A stretch of 64,000 nucleotides of DNA from positions 2,914,001 through 2,978,000 of the forward strand of contig NZ_CP179210.1 in NCBI RefSeq assembly GCF_051201665.1, given 5' to 3'. This document shows positions 27,495 through 36,857 of this stretch, one piece after another. Position numbers and translations under genes: made by a program. The notes beneath the pieces were generated by a model. That model had not been told where the DNA came from and did not search any database. It worked only from the letters and a program-made list of their open reading frames with translations. The stretch comes from Psychrobium sp051201665 (GTDB lineage: Bacteria; Pseudomonadota; Gammaproteobacteria; Enterobacterales; Psychrobiaceae). Within the stretch, counting starts at the first letter, position 1, and every line of letters begins with the position of its first letter.

Positions 27495-27881
27495 TTAAAA
27501 GGGGGTATCGGACGAACTAAATCCTAAATAAACCAACCCCAAGCCACATAGCTGAGCGACAATACCGATAGGTATAAAATATCGGCCAATCTTTGCGGTA
27601 AGGGAGGCAAAATTGCGATGTCTTTCACTGCCAATAACAATCAGAAAAAGACCGACGAAGCATAAAACGCCGCCGATTACCTGCATTACAAGTGGATATG
27701 ACGTTTGTTCTGAAAATAGCAGTAATAAAACGCCAAGTGTTAATCGACTGACGATTTCAAATAAATGAAACCAAGGCTTATTGCTAAATTCGGTAATGCC
27801 CTTAGCGAAAGCATCAGGCTTAGCCACCATCATACAGCCAAATACAAACATACCGCTGCCGAATAAAACTAGAAGAAACAT
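27495..27881 (-). CDS. Four-TM inner-membrane protein
   Basis: 128 aa with about four hydrophobic segments: MFLLVLFGSGMFVFGCMMV, LTLGVLLLLFSEQTS, VIGGVLCFVGLFLIVIG and a C-terminal FIPIGIVAQLCGLGLVYLGF. It resembles small uncharacterised marine proteobacterial membrane proteins and has no catalytic motif. It follows the BI-1 family gene on the same strand by about 60 bases. Confidence 0.7.
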   Translation of the reverse strand: MFLLVLFGSGMFVFGCMMVAKPDAFAKGITEFSNKPWFHLFEIVSRLTLGVLLLLFSEQTSYPLVMQVIGGVLCFVGLFLIVIGSERHRNFASLTAKIGRYFIPIGIVAQLCGLGLVYLGFSSSDTPF

Positions 27882-27939
27882 ACAACTCCAATGTAGTTTG
27901 AGAGTATTTTTCCCCTCAAACTACTTCATGATTTGTAAA

Positions 27940-28599
27940 CTAACGTCTACCCAATATACGTAGAATTCTAAGGAATAGATTAATGATATCCATATATAAC
28001 GCTGCCGCGCTGTCTACTGCGTTATCATAGGTTTTAGGAATTTGATTCGCTCTGCCCCAGTCATAACCAATGTAACCACAAAAAATGACTGCCACTGCCC
28101 AGTCTATCCAATTGTGATGAATGCCAAATACAAAAATCTGTACTAACTCAATAACAATAACCGCCAACAAAGCAACGGTTAACGCACCTGAAATTTTTTG
28201 GAAAAACTTAGGGTACATAGAGCCTAGAATCATCATAACCAATGTGACACCACCGGTTATTCTAATAGCTTCCATCACTAAGGTTTCATCATAAACAGAA
28301 ACCACCATATTGATGATTAACCCAAACGGCACAACCACAAAGTTATAACCTATAAAACTGACGATAGGTTTATCAGAAGAGTTGAACAAATACATGCCAA
28401 AGAAACACGAGGCAAAATATCCAATGAAAAACATCCAAGTAGGAATTGATGTCAAGCTAGCGGGGTCAATATTCACAACCATCAGCCAATTAACGAAAAA
28501 TCCCCAAAACAAGCATAAGCCTATGGTAATGTTATAAGCCGCAGCGCTGATTTCTTGCTCCCCAGCACTGGTGCGATTAAAAACATTTGATTCAAACAT
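27940..28599 (-). CDS. Bax inhibitor-1 / YccA family membrane protein
   Basis: 219 aa with about seven membrane segments. The BI-1 family C terminus is clear: GYDWGRANQIPKTYDNAVDS, then AAALYMDIINLFLRILRILG. The conserved Asp in DSAAALYMDIINLF belongs to the proposed pH/calcium-sensing pair. Bacterial members include YccA (an FtsH modulator) and the YetJ calcium-leak channel; which role applies here is unknown. Confidence 0.9.
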   Translation of the reverse strand: MFESNVFNRTSAGEQEISAAAYNITIGLCLFWGFFVNWLMVVNIDPASLTSIPTWMFFIGYFASCFFGMYLFNSSDKPIVSFIGYNFVVVPFGLIINMVVSVYDETLVMEAIRITGGVTLVMMILGSMYPKFFQKISGALTVALLAVIVIELVQIFVFGIHHNWIDWAVAVIFCGYIGYDWGRANQIPKTYDNAVDSAAALYMDIINLFLRILRILGRR

Positions 28600-28991
28600 A
28601 AATAACTATTCCTTCATTTAATCTAAGACTGTTTAAAAGTTAACTCGCTGAATGTTTTACACTATTTGGTTGTAATAAGACAATGAAAAATGCAATTAAT
28701 GGCAGATTGTTTGATGCTCAAAAAATGACAAGCGGTTGCTTGTGGAATGACTTATGAAATGGTTAATTGCATCAATTAATGATGGAATAATAGGGTGTCG
28801 CTGATAAATCAATTAGCTGGTGACAGGCTCTTGTCATGACAACTCCTACTACGCTGATTTAAATCATTTCAAAGCATAGTTGGAATAATCTATCGCTCAA
28901 TAATCAATGAGAAGTTCTTGCCTGTTCTTTGTTTTATTAACCGCATTAATATACGTTCATATAATTCAGATGAAGTGAACGTTTAGAGCTA
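28600..28991. other. Intergenic region, nothing recognised
   Basis: 392 bases between the BI-1 gene and a small membrane-protein gene. I see no open frame, RNA or repeat that I can support; it probably holds the BI-1 promoter. Confidence 0.5.
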
Positions 28992-29255
28992 CTATTGAGG
29001 TTTTATCTTATGCCATGTGTTTCTATGATAGGAGATTATTCCCAACACAACGCCACCTATAACCAAAGCGTGAAAACCAGTAATTATACCGGGTACGATA
29101 GGAATGGCAGCTAAACATAGCGACATACCAAAACGTCGGCTTTTAGAGTACTCGACTTCTACCAACATTCCTTTACTAATCATAACTTGCTGAATAACCA
29201 ACGCGATAATCACCATTACAGCAATAATAATTTGAATTGAGCTAATAAATTCCAT
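28992..29255 (-). CDS. Small inner-membrane protein
   Basis: 87 aa with an N-terminal hydrophobic helix (IQIIIAVMVIIALVIQQV) and two further segments (LCLAAIPIVPGIITGFHALV and IGGVVLGIISYH). A basic loop (EYSKSRRFG) lies between. No family is recognised. The frame is compact, but a ribosome site (AAGGAAAC upstream) and coherent topology support a real gene. Confidence 0.6.
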   Translation of the reverse strand: MEFISSIQIIIAVMVIIALVIQQVMISKGMLVEVEYSKSRRFGMSLCLAAIPIVPGIITGFHALVIGGVVLGIISYHRNTWHKIKPQ

Positions 29256-29334
29256 TTTGTTTCCTTATGATACTTTCTGAGCACAATAATCGTTTGTTCA
29301 TCATGCTCCTATTTAGATAGTTCACAAATAATTA

Positions 29335-30342
29335 TTATAAATACTTGCGAAACCAAGCCACTAGCTCTTTGTCAGCTTTAGCTTTATTCTTCATAAGACC
29401 ATGATTATCATTGGCATACACGACAAGTTTATGAGGTATATTTTTTTTGGCTAATGCATCTGCTAATTCGATTGAGCGCTGAACTGAAACACGTTTATCA
29501 TTTTGCCCGTGCAACAGTAAAATGGGGGTATTTGATGACAACTCATTTGTCCATCTTAAAACCGAGCGTCGTTCTAATTCAGCGACTTTATTACTGCCGT
29601 AGTTGGGTATTCGACGAGAGTACACTTTTTCCATCGCAGGACGAAAATGGAGATCTTTAAGTAAATCACTATTACCAGCAATCGTAGCAATAGCCTTGAT
29701 ATTTTTTAACTGTTTAGCGGCTAAGAATGTTTGCATGCCACCGCGGCTTGCTCCAAACATACCTATTCGTTCAGGGTCGGCACCATCTATTTTGGAAATA
29801 TATTTTAGTAATTCAGTAACATCTTTGACATCTTTACCACCGAATTCATCAAGAAGCTGCCCTTTTTTCTGAGACTGTCTATATTGGCTACCAATGATTA
29901 CAAAACCTTCATCTGCAACTGAAAACAAATTGTTCATCATAGAACCAAAGACAACAAGGCCATATCGACCATTACCACCTCGGTTATAAATTAATACAGG
30001 TAGTTTACCTTTATGCTCTTTTGGCTTGATGACATATCCGTTAACATCAATGCCATCAACCTGATATTCGAATATGCTGCACAAGAGATTTCGCTTATAT
30101 TTATCAAATGCGTTTTTAGTGAACCGCATGTCGAATCCTGACATAGCGTTTTTTAGCTTATCTTCTGACTTAAATTTTTTACTAAGCTTGTTCTCTATAA
30201 AACTTCGCCAAGTCTCGTGTTCAGCAAATATTTGTGAGAAACAGTTACGTTGTTTGGTGATTTCTTTACTATTAATCAGTGCTGTAGCACTACTGTCAAA
30301 TGATAGAAGGATGACGATAAAAATGAGGAGATACTTATTCAC
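29335..30342 (-). CDS. Secreted S9-type alpha/beta hydrolase
   Basis: 335 aa. It has a signal peptide (YLLIFIVILLSFDSSATA) and then an alpha/beta-hydrolase of the prolyl-oligopeptidase C-terminal type. The nucleophile elbow is GMFGASRGGMQ near residue 198. The acid is in LLLHGQNDKRVSVQRS and the catalytic His in YANDNHGLM. There is no beta-propeller, so it is a short single-domain enzyme. Substrate (peptide or ester) is not deducible. Confidence 0.82.
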   Translation of the reverse strand: MNKYLLIFIVILLSFDSSATALINSKEITKQRNCFSQIFAEHETWRSFIENKLSKKFKSEDKLKNAMSGFDMRFTKNAFDKYKRNLLCSIFEYQVDGIDVNGYVIKPKEHKGKLPVLIYNRGGNGRYGLVVFGSMMNNLFSVADEGFVIIGSQYRQSQKKGQLLDEFGGKDVKDVTELLKYISKIDGADPERIGMFGASRGGMQTFLAAKQLKNIKAIATIAGNSDLLKDLHFRPAMEKVYSRRIPNYGSNKVAELERRSVLRWTNELSSNTPILLLHGQNDKRVSVQRSIELADALAKKNIPHKLVVYANDNHGLMKNKAKADKELVAWFRKYL

Positions 30343-30490
30343 ATGAATTCCTTTTCGTGACCAATTAAGTTTATGAAGCCAATAGATATCAGCTATTTGA
30401 ATATCATACAGCTAAAAATCTTTTTCGGGAACAGGATTGCTGTTTCTATCTATTAGTGTTTACGTAGCCTACTTCTAATGAGCTTATAGA

Positions 30491-31102
30491 CTAATACCGC
30501 CCCTGAACATCTTTTGGCATCGACTTGATTTGAAAATCCACCATCGCTTTAAAGCTCGTTAATAAGCCCTCGAATTTGTCACCTTCAACAGTTGTTAATA
30601 CGCTATGAACAGCTTCTAACGTCGATAAGCTATCACTGCGGGAGGATTTGCGAATACGATAATCACTTTCGTTAATGGCATCAATACCAATGGCAGGGAT
30701 TTGCGATAAAAATGGATTGAGCTGAAGAATTTTAAAGGCCTTTTTCCAGCTTCCGTCAATGGCAACTAGTTGGTAATCACTTAGCTTGATATCACTGTTT
30801 TCATTAATCTGACTTGCTAAATCAGAGGGAGAAATCGCGTTTTCTTGAGGATACAATAACAGGCTCTTCTTAGTAGCAAGTTTTTCTTTAAGTTCGCTGT
30901 TGTCAGTAAAGTCTTCACCAACAAACACCTCAATGTTGTTTAATGATAATTCAACAATTTTGGTCGTGCCTTTAGCGTGTTTTACTTCGCTAGTGTGCTG
31001 CAAAATAATAACGGATAGTTCATTTTCTATCTGAGTAATAGTGTCACAAAAACAAGCAACGATGGCTCTATTACATTGCGGACAGCGGGCTCTTTTGGTC
31101 AT
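30491..31102 (-). CDS. tapT: DTW-domain tRNA-uridine aminocarboxypropyltransferase
   Basis: 203 aa. The N terminus has a Cys cluster (RARCPQCNRAIVACFCD) followed by IILQHTSEVKHAKGT. The signature segment is LVAIDGSWKKAFKI, a variant of the D-T-W motif, and RIRKSSRSDSLSTLEAV is typical. E. coli TapT (YfiP) installs acp3U at tRNA position 47 using SAM. The DTW triad is replaced by D-G-S-W, as in some relatives, so the activity is likely but not certain. Confidence 0.82.
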   Translation of the reverse strand: MTKRARCPQCNRAIVACFCDTITQIENELSVIILQHTSEVKHAKGTTKIVELSLNNIEVFVGEDFTDNSELKEKLATKKSLLLYPQENAISPSDLASQINENSDIKLSDYQLVAIDGSWKKAFKILQLNPFLSQIPAIGIDAINESDYRIRKSSRSDSLSTLEAVHSVLTTVEGDKFEGLLTSFKAMVDFQIKSMPKDVQGRY

Positions 31103-31234
31103 ATCAATATCAGGTTAATGGCAATTCTTTAATGGGAAGGATTGTAGCATCAATCACACGTTCAACAGGGTTACAATCAGACTTAAATGTGTAACACTGC
31201 CCACATCTTTGTAATTGTTGATGATTTTTAGTTA

Positions 31235-31927
31235 ATGAAGCAATTTTATGTGCCCCTCAAATACGCGTTAATGCCGCTAATAATCGCAGTCATTAGTGGT
31301 GGTTTATTTTTATTTCAAGAGCACACGCTGCCGGTGTTAGAATTTAGTCGCAGCGCTATTGAGCAGGGAGAATGGTGGCGCTTAATTACTGGCAACTTTA
31401 TGCATTCCAATCACTGGCATTTACTGCTGAACTTGGGGGGATTGTTGTTAGCGACTTTATTGGTTGGTCACCTGTTTTCATGGCAACACTTTCTCGCGTT
31501 ATTCGTTAGCAATGGTTTGATGGTTGGTGTGCTAATTTACTATTTTAATCCTGATATTAGCTATTACGTGGGTTTATCCGGTTACTTGCACGGGTTATTC
31601 ATATACGGCGCACTGTTAGGGATTTATCGCGCTGTCCATTTAAAACAGCTTCTTAACCATCGCTCGTTCAAAACAGATGAGAATGATGATAGCCAGACCC
31701 AGTTAGTCACCAAGTGGCGTCGCCGTGTTAAATTTGATGGTGAAACCTACTGGATGTTATTAATTGGTATCGTCGGTAAGGTAGCTTATGAACAGTTCTT
31801 TGGTGCCAGTGATGAAATGAGTGAGTTGATTAATGCGAACGTAGCCACCGATGCCCATTTATATGGTGCAGCAGTGGCTATGGTGCAATTTGTAAAACTT
31901 GTTTTAGTCCGTCAAATAACGCGTTAA
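31235..31927 (+). CDS. rrtA: Rhombosortase (rhomboid-type intramembrane protease)
   Basis: 230 aa with about six membrane helices. It has the conserved WWRLITGNFMHSNHWHLLLN, the serine motif YVGLSGYLHGLFIYG (Ser in GLSG) and a late His in VATDAHLYGAAVA. This pattern (GLSGYLHG) is the rhombosortase subgroup, which processes proteins carrying a GlyGly-CTERM tail. No GlyGly-CTERM protein is encoded in this window. Its stop overlaps the 3' end of uvrB on the other strand. Confidence 0.85.
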   Translation: MKQFYVPLKYALMPLIIAVISGGLFLFQEHTLPVLEFSRSAIEQGEWWRLITGNFMHSNHWHLLLNLGGLLLATLLVGHLFSWQHFLALFVSNGLMVGVLIYYFNPDISYYVGLSGYLHGLFIYGALLGIYRAVHLKQLLNHRSFKTDENDDSQTQLVTKWRRRVKFDGETYWMLLIGIVGKVAYEQFFGASDEMSELINANVATDAHLYGAAVAMVQFVKLVLVRQITR

Positions 31928-33909
31928 CGCGCGAGTACGATAGCATTGAGTTTTTCAATATCATCACGCAATTTAGCGGCGTCTTCAAACTCAAGATTAC
32001 GTGCATGTTCGTACATGCGGTGTTCAATATCAGCAATTTGTTTTTCAATGTCTTTATTCGACATTGATTGATAAGTTGCTTTATCTTCAGCGACTTGATC
32101 TAAGGCTTCATCACCACCTACGTCAAGATAATCGGTAATCTTCTTGTTGAGCCCTTTAGGAACGATTCCATGTTCGGCATTAAATGCTTCTTGAATGGCA
32201 CGACGCTCGACGGTAGCGTCCATCGCCTTTTGCATTGATTTGGTAATTTTGTCGCCATATAAAATAGCTTTACCGTTGAGATTACGTGCCGCACGACCGA
32301 TGGTTTGAATAAGTGAGCGTTCAGAACGTAAAAAACCTTCTTTGTCGGCATCGAGAATCGCCACTAATGACACTTCAGGAATATCTAGCCCTTCTCGCAA
32401 CAAGTTAATGCCGATAAGGACGTCAAATTTACCCAACCGTAAGTCACGAATAATTTCAATACGTTCAACAGTATCGATATCTGAGTGAAGATAACGGGCT
32501 TTAACACCGTGTTCATCAAGATACTCTGCTAAGTCTTCCGCCATACGCTTAGTGAGCGTTGTCGCTAAAACACGCTCACTTTTTTCAACACGTTGCAGTA
32601 TTTCACTATATAAATCGTCAACTTGGGTCGCAACAGGGCGCACTTCAATCACAGGATCAAGTAATCCAGTTGGCCTGACGACTTGTCTGGCAACATCAAC
32701 GCCAGACTTTTCTAGCTCGTAAGCCGCTGGTGTGGCAGACACATAGATTGCTTGTGGCGATATTGCTTCGAATTCTTCAAATTTTAATGGACGGTTATCA
32801 AGTGCTGAAGGCAATCTGAATCCGTATTGCACGAGATTTTCTTTACGCGACCTATCACCTTTATACATCGCGCCAATTTGCGGTACGGTAACATGAGACT
32901 CATCAAGAATAATCAAGCCATCGTCAGGCAGATAATCAATAAGCGTCGGTGGCGGCTCGCCAGGCGCGCGGCCCGATAGGTAACGGGAATAGTTTTCAAC
33001 GCCTGAGCAATAGCCAAGCTCTAGCATCATTTCGACGTCATAGCTGACGCGCTCGCTAATACGCTGCTCTTCAATCAGTTTATTAAGTGACTGGAGCTGA
33101 ACCTTACGTTCACGCAGCTCATCTTTAATTTTATCGATCGCGCCTAAAATAGTTTCGCGGGGTGTTACGTAGTGCGTTTTAGGATACACAGTAAAGCGAG
33201 TGACTTGTCGCTCCATGGCCCCAGTTAACGGATCAAATAAGGTAATGCGCTCAACTTCGTCGTCAAACATTTCAACACGCACGGCATATTTTTCAGAATC
33301 TGCCGGGAAGATATCAAGTACTTCACCGCGCACTCTAAAGGTACCGCGCGCAAATTCAATGTCATTACGCTTGTATTGCAGCTCAGCAAGACGGCGTAAA
33401 ATAGCCCGTTGTTCCATGACATCTCCCTGACGGAAATGTAATAGCATTTTCATGTATGACTCAGGATCGCCCAAGCCATAAATTGCTGATACAGAGGCTA
33501 TCAATACAACATCTTTGCGTTCAATCAGCGCTTTAGTGGCCGACAAACGCATTTGTTCAATGTGGGCATTTACTGCGGCATCTTTTTCGATAAAGGTATC
33601 AGTTGATGGCACATAGGCTTCAGGCTGATAATAATCATAATAAGAAACAAAATACTCAACAGCATTGTGGGGGAAAAACTCTTTCATCTCGGCATAAAGC
33701 TGAGCAGCGAGAGTTTTATTTGGCGCAAGAATTATCGTAGGCCTTCCCATTTTGGCGATAACATTGGCCATGGTGTAAGTTTTACCAGAGCCGGTAACAC
33801 CCAGTAATGTCTGATGCGCTAATCCGGCTTCAATACCATCACACAACTGTTCAATCGCTTTAGGCTGATCACCTGCAGGTTTATAATCACTGACTAAAGA
33901 AAACGTCAT
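31924..33909 (-). CDS. uvrB: Excinuclease ABC subunit B (UvrB)
   Basis: 661 aa, full length. It has Walker A GVTGSGKT at about 37-44, the beta-hairpin YYDYYQPEAYVP near 92, and helicase motif DESHVTVPQIGAMY. Other motifs are IGRAARNLNGKAILY and the C-terminal UVR motif (EHARNLEFEDAAKLRDDIE). It verifies damage and loads UvrC in nucleotide excision repair. Its ATG shares bases with the stop of the MATE gene (TAATG type), so it is translationally coupled to that exporter. I see no LexA box immediately upstream. Confidence 0.98.
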   Translation of the reverse strand: MTFSLVSDYKPAGDQPKAIEQLCDGIEAGLAHQTLLGVTGSGKTYTMANVIAKMGRPTIILAPNKTLAAQLYAEMKEFFPHNAVEYFVSYYDYYQPEAYVPSTDTFIEKDAAVNAHIEQMRLSATKALIERKDVVLIASVSAIYGLGDPESYMKMLLHFRQGDVMEQRAILRRLAELQYKRNDIEFARGTFRVRGEVLDIFPADSEKYAVRVEMFDDEVERITLFDPLTGAMERQVTRFTVYPKTHYVTPRETILGAIDKIKDELRERKVQLQSLNKLIEEQRISERVSYDVEMMLELGYCSGVENYSRYLSGRAPGEPPPTLIDYLPDDGLIILDESHVTVPQIGAMYKGDRSRKENLVQYGFRLPSALDNRPLKFEEFEAISPQAIYVSATPAAYELEKSGVDVARQVVRPTGLLDPVIEVRPVATQVDDLYSEILQRVEKSERVLATTLTKRMAEDLAEYLDEHGVKARYLHSDIDTVERIEIIRDLRLGKFDVLIGINLLREGLDIPEVSLVAILDADKEGFLRSERSLIQTIGRAARNLNGKAILYGDKITKSMQKAMDATVERRAIQEAFNAEHGIVPKGLNKKITDYLDVGGDEALDQVAEDKATYQSMSNKDIEKQIADIEHRMYEHARNLEFEDAAKLRDDIEKLNAIVLAR

Positions 33910-35321
33910 TAACTCTGTTCCACCTTTGATTCGTCTTCACTTTGATTTGCTTGAGACTCGTTACAGTCATTTCGTTCATCGCAATCACCGAGTAATTGTT
34001 TAAGGTTCATGCGCATCAGTATCAAAGCGATTAATCCAGTAAATACGCCTGATAAACTCACACCGATAATCAATCCACGAATATCATCAATGTATCCACC
34101 TAAATAAGCTAACGGCAGCATTAATACGAATAAGCGAATAATGTTGAGTAACACCGAAGCCATTGGCTTGTGTAATGCGTTTAGCGATGAGTTCGTCAAA
34201 ATAGTGATGCCGCCGAATCCATGTGCGATAGGAATGAGCATGAGATAAAGCACAATAATTTCAACCACTGATTTATCATCAGCAAAAGCGTTAGCTATCA
34301 TTGATGAAAATACTAATAACACGAGATAGATAGCCGCTTGCCATACCATCACAAATTTTATGCTGGAGTAATAGGCTTCTTTAACTCGTTTGTAGTGTCC
34401 TGCTCCGTAGTTTTGGCTAATAAACGGAGGCAATGACATCGACATCGCCAACACCACAATCATGGCAAAAGATTCAATACGACTACCTACACCAAATGCA
34501 GCAACCGCTTCACTACCATAAGTTGCAACGATAGCCGTTAAAATACTCGATGAAATTGGCGTCATCATGTTTGACGCTGCCGCAGGTAATGCAATGGTCA
34601 ACACCTTGGAGGCTGACTCTTTCATTTGTGCGAAATTATAACCCCAACCAAGCATGTCGTAGGTATAGGTAACGCGGTAGAAAACAATAACACAGCTTAC
34701 AACGCTTGATAAAATGCTGGCAATGGCCGCCCCTTCAATGCCCATCGCTGGTATTGGCCCAAAGCCAAATATGAAAATCGGATCTAACACAGCGTTAATC
34801 ACCGCACCAATGCCCATGACTTTAGCTGGGGTTTTGGTATCACCAGATGCACGCATTACAGAATTACCAATCATTGGCATTATGATGATTAAACTACAAA
34901 ACAGCCAAGGCGACATATATTGACGAATCAATACAAGGTTTTCTTCTTTAGCGCCCATTAACGTGAAGATAAAATCGTGTTGCCACCAGCCTATCATCGC
35001 TAAACTAAATATAAGTACGGCTGAAAGTCCCATCGATACCGATGAATGTTGGCGTGCGCGCTCTTTGTTATTTTCACCAAGCGTCTTAGCGACGACAGCT
35101 GACACGCCAATCCCCATACCAATAGCAAGACTTATCAGCGTAAAGGTCACAGGAAAGGTAAAACTAAAAGCCGCCAATGCATCAGTGCCAAGCATACTCA
35201 CGTAAAGTGTGTCGACGATAAAGAAAGACATCATCAGGATCATGCCGTAAAGCATGGGGATCGTCATATTCTTGATTGTCGAATTTACAGGAGCATTTAA
35301 TAAGGTGGCTGGATTCATCAA
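33909..35321 (-). CDS. MATE family efflux transporter
   Basis: 470 aa with about 12 membrane helices in two related halves, and a charged Ser/Glu/Gln tail. Typical segments are MFIVDTLYVSMLGTDALAAF in variant form, and GAVINAVLDPIFIFGFGPIP. It is a multidrug and toxin extrusion antiporter (Na+ or H+ coupled). Substrate is unknown. The stop overlaps the uvrB start, so the two are probably co-transcribed, an unusual partnership. Confidence 0.9.
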   Translation of the reverse strand: MMNPATLLNAPVNSTIKNMTIPMLYGMILMMSFFIVDTLYVSMLGTDALAAFSFTFPVTFTLISLAIGMGIGVSAVVAKTLGENNKERARQHSSVSMGLSAVLIFSLAMIGWWQHDFIFTLMGAKEENLVLIRQYMSPWLFCSLIIIMPMIGNSVMRASGDTKTPAKVMGIGAVINAVLDPIFIFGFGPIPAMGIEGAAIASILSSVVSCVIVFYRVTYTYDMLGWGYNFAQMKESASKVLTIALPAAASNMMTPISSSILTAIVATYGSEAVAAFGVGSRIESFAMIVVLAMSMSLPPFISQNYGAGHYKRVKEAYYSSIKFVMVWQAAIYLVLLVFSSMIANAFADDKSVVEIIVLYLMLIPIAHGFGGITILTNSSLNALHKPMASVLLNIIRLFVLMLPLAYLGGYIDDIRGLIIGVSLSGVFTGLIALILMRMNLKQLLGDCDERNDCNESQANQSEDESKVEQS

Positions 35322-36183
35322 TAAACCGTAATAAAAAATCGGATGCTCATCCTATCAGATCGTGACTTTACAATGAACTCAAAATGACGGCCTAGATAAC
35401 ATATTTGCGTTACAAGATATTACCTATCGATCGCGATCAAATTTCAGCCAAAATTTATTATAAAATCATGCCATTTAATCGTTGACAAATTTCAACCCCT
35501 TATCGATTGAGGCTTTAAAAAATATTTAATACAGATGTCATAATAGGTGCCAATGTTTTGGCTGAATAAAACTTATCCAATGTGAAAACTGTAAACTTTC
35601 AGATAAAAAGTCAACCCCAAATAAAACACTGACAAAAATCACAAACTCCCTCTTGTGATACTATTGACTTGAAGTAACCTCATGAAAGTAAAGACCTTTA
35701 CCAATTCGAACAAAAATCAGCAAAAAAGTATACAACTCCCACTGTGGCGGGCTTTGATCGACTTCTAAAAGTTTAATAAACATAGTTATCCACAGATTTG
35801 GTGGATAACCACTTACACCCCTTTTTCTCATTGGGTTTGTGGCTATGTGTAAGGCAATGGAAATTATTCTCAAAAAAAATTAATTCAATAAATTAAAAAA
35901 TATTGATCATTAATTTTTGATCTTTTACCAGGATCTTTTCTTAATAAAGCAACATTAATAGTGATTGTTTTTTTGACGATCTTACCGTCATTTTAAAATC
36001 AGCAGAAAGCAATGCTGCTTTGCTGAGCGTGTAACAACAATCCCGACGATTACCTAATGAACGAAGTGGCGAAATCTACCTCTATTTGTTTAAGTGTTGC
36101 ACAAACAAACATTTTTTAAAGATCCAGTGTTGACAGCCAAGCAAGCAGTCTTTAATATGCGCTCCGTCTTCACCGACAATCAT
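35322..36183. other. Long AT-rich intergenic region upstream of the tRNA-Asn array
   Basis: 862 bases without a convincing gene. A 70-codon minus-strand frame (35661-35873) covers part of it, but with no ribosome site or family. It contains a consensus DnaA box and an inverted near-match (separate entry). The 36000-36180 part probably holds the tRNA promoter. Confidence 0.5.
35786..35812. promoter_or_regulatory. DnaA-box pair (candidate)
   Basis: TTATCCACA at 35786-35794 is a perfect DnaA consensus box. An inverted TGGATAACC follows at 35802-35810, the complement of TTATCCA with the last bases diverged. Two boxes in 25 bases in AT-rich DNA could bind DnaA, for example as a titration or regulatory site. 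There is no dnaA or dnaN nearby, so it is unlikely to be oriC. Confidence 0.35.
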
Positions 36184-36259
36184 TCCCCAATAGTTCAGTT
36201 GGTAGAACGGCGGACTGTTAATCCGTATGTCGCTGGTTCGAGTCCAGCTTGGGGAGCCA
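36184..36259 (+). tRNA. tRNA-Asn (GTT), copy 1
   Basis: 76 bases. The acceptor tccccaa pairs with ttgggga, the anticodon loop ctgttaa has anticodon GTT, the T arm is ctggttcgagtccag, and CCA is encoded. First of four identical copies. Confidence 0.97.
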
Positions 36260-36331
36260 TTACTTTTTTATTAAAGTAATAAATAATCTTTCTACCGAGA
36301 TTATGTGTTTGATTTTAGGTGATTTTGTGAT

Positions 36332-36407
36332 TCCCCAATAGTTCAGTTGGTAGAACGGCGGACTGTTAATCCGTATGTCGCTGGTTCGAGTCCAGCTTGG
36401 GGAGCCA
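36332..36407 (+). tRNA. tRNA-Asn (GTT), copy 2
   Basis: Identical in sequence to copy 1, 72 bases downstream; the spacers differ. Confidence 0.97.
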
Positions 36408-36471
36408 TTACTAATTAATCGAAAACACTTTCGATTTGTATTGAAAATGGCTATTCACAACAAATAGTAAT

Positions 36472-36547
36472 TCCCCAATAGTTCAGTTGGTAGAACGGCG
36501 GACTGTTAATCCGTATGTCGCTGGTTCGAGTCCAGCTTGGGGAGCCA
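36472..36547 (+). tRNA. tRNA-Asn (GTT), copy 3
   Basis: Identical to the other copies. Its 3' half (from the T arm) is the start of the 96-bp tandem repeat that follows. Confidence 0.97.
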
Positions 36548-36739
36548 TTGCTACTTTAAGTGTTTTCGAACGAAAAAAGAATTTAACAGAAATGTTAATC
36601 CACTCTTTATTTCACACTAGTTCGAGTCCAGCTTGGGGAGCCATTGCTACTTTAAGTGTTTTCGAACGAAAAAAGAATTTAACAGAAATGTTAATCCACT
36701 CTTTATTTCACACGAGTTCGAGTCCAGCTTGATGAGCCG
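36524..36739 (+). repeat. 96-bp tandem repeat containing tRNA-Asn 3' halves
   Basis: Copies start at 36524 (inside tRNA copy 3), 36620 and 36716, each beginning gttcgagtccagcttg. The first two full units are nearly identical, and the third is only the T-arm/acceptor piece with changes (gatgagccg). The spacer of each unit keeps a weak anticodon-arm echo (atgttaatccactc). These are non-functional tRNA 3' fragments from unequal crossing-over. Confidence 0.9.
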
Positions 36740-36781
36740 TTATCTTAAGATAAACTATTTGACTATCAGACAATTCAAGAT

Positions 36782-36857
36782 TCCCCAATAGTTCAGTTGG
36801 TAGAACGGCGGACTGTTAATCCGTATGTCGCTGGTTCGAGTCCAGCTTGGGGAGCCA
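36782..36857 (+). tRNA. tRNA-Asn (GTT), copy 4
   Basis: Identical to copies 1-3 and placed after the duplicated debris. Confidence 0.97.

Noticed and set aside
35786..35812. A replication origin at the DnaA boxes.
   Set aside because: Only two boxes and none of the usual oriC neighbours (dnaA, dnaN, mnmG).
35661..35873. A 70-residue minus-strand frame in the long intergenic region.
   Set aside because: No ribosome site, odd composition, and it overlaps the DnaA-box pair. Conservation could revive it, but I cannot support it.
36094..36732. Two open frames repeating a segment like RRTVNPYVAGSSPAWGA.
   Set aside because: They are translations of the tRNA-Asn genes and the duplicated tRNA 3' halves.
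36524..36739. Regular 96-bp direct repeats, checked as a possible CRISPR array.
   Set aside because: The repeated unit includes the spacers and is derived from tRNA-Asn; there are no unique spacers and no cas genes.
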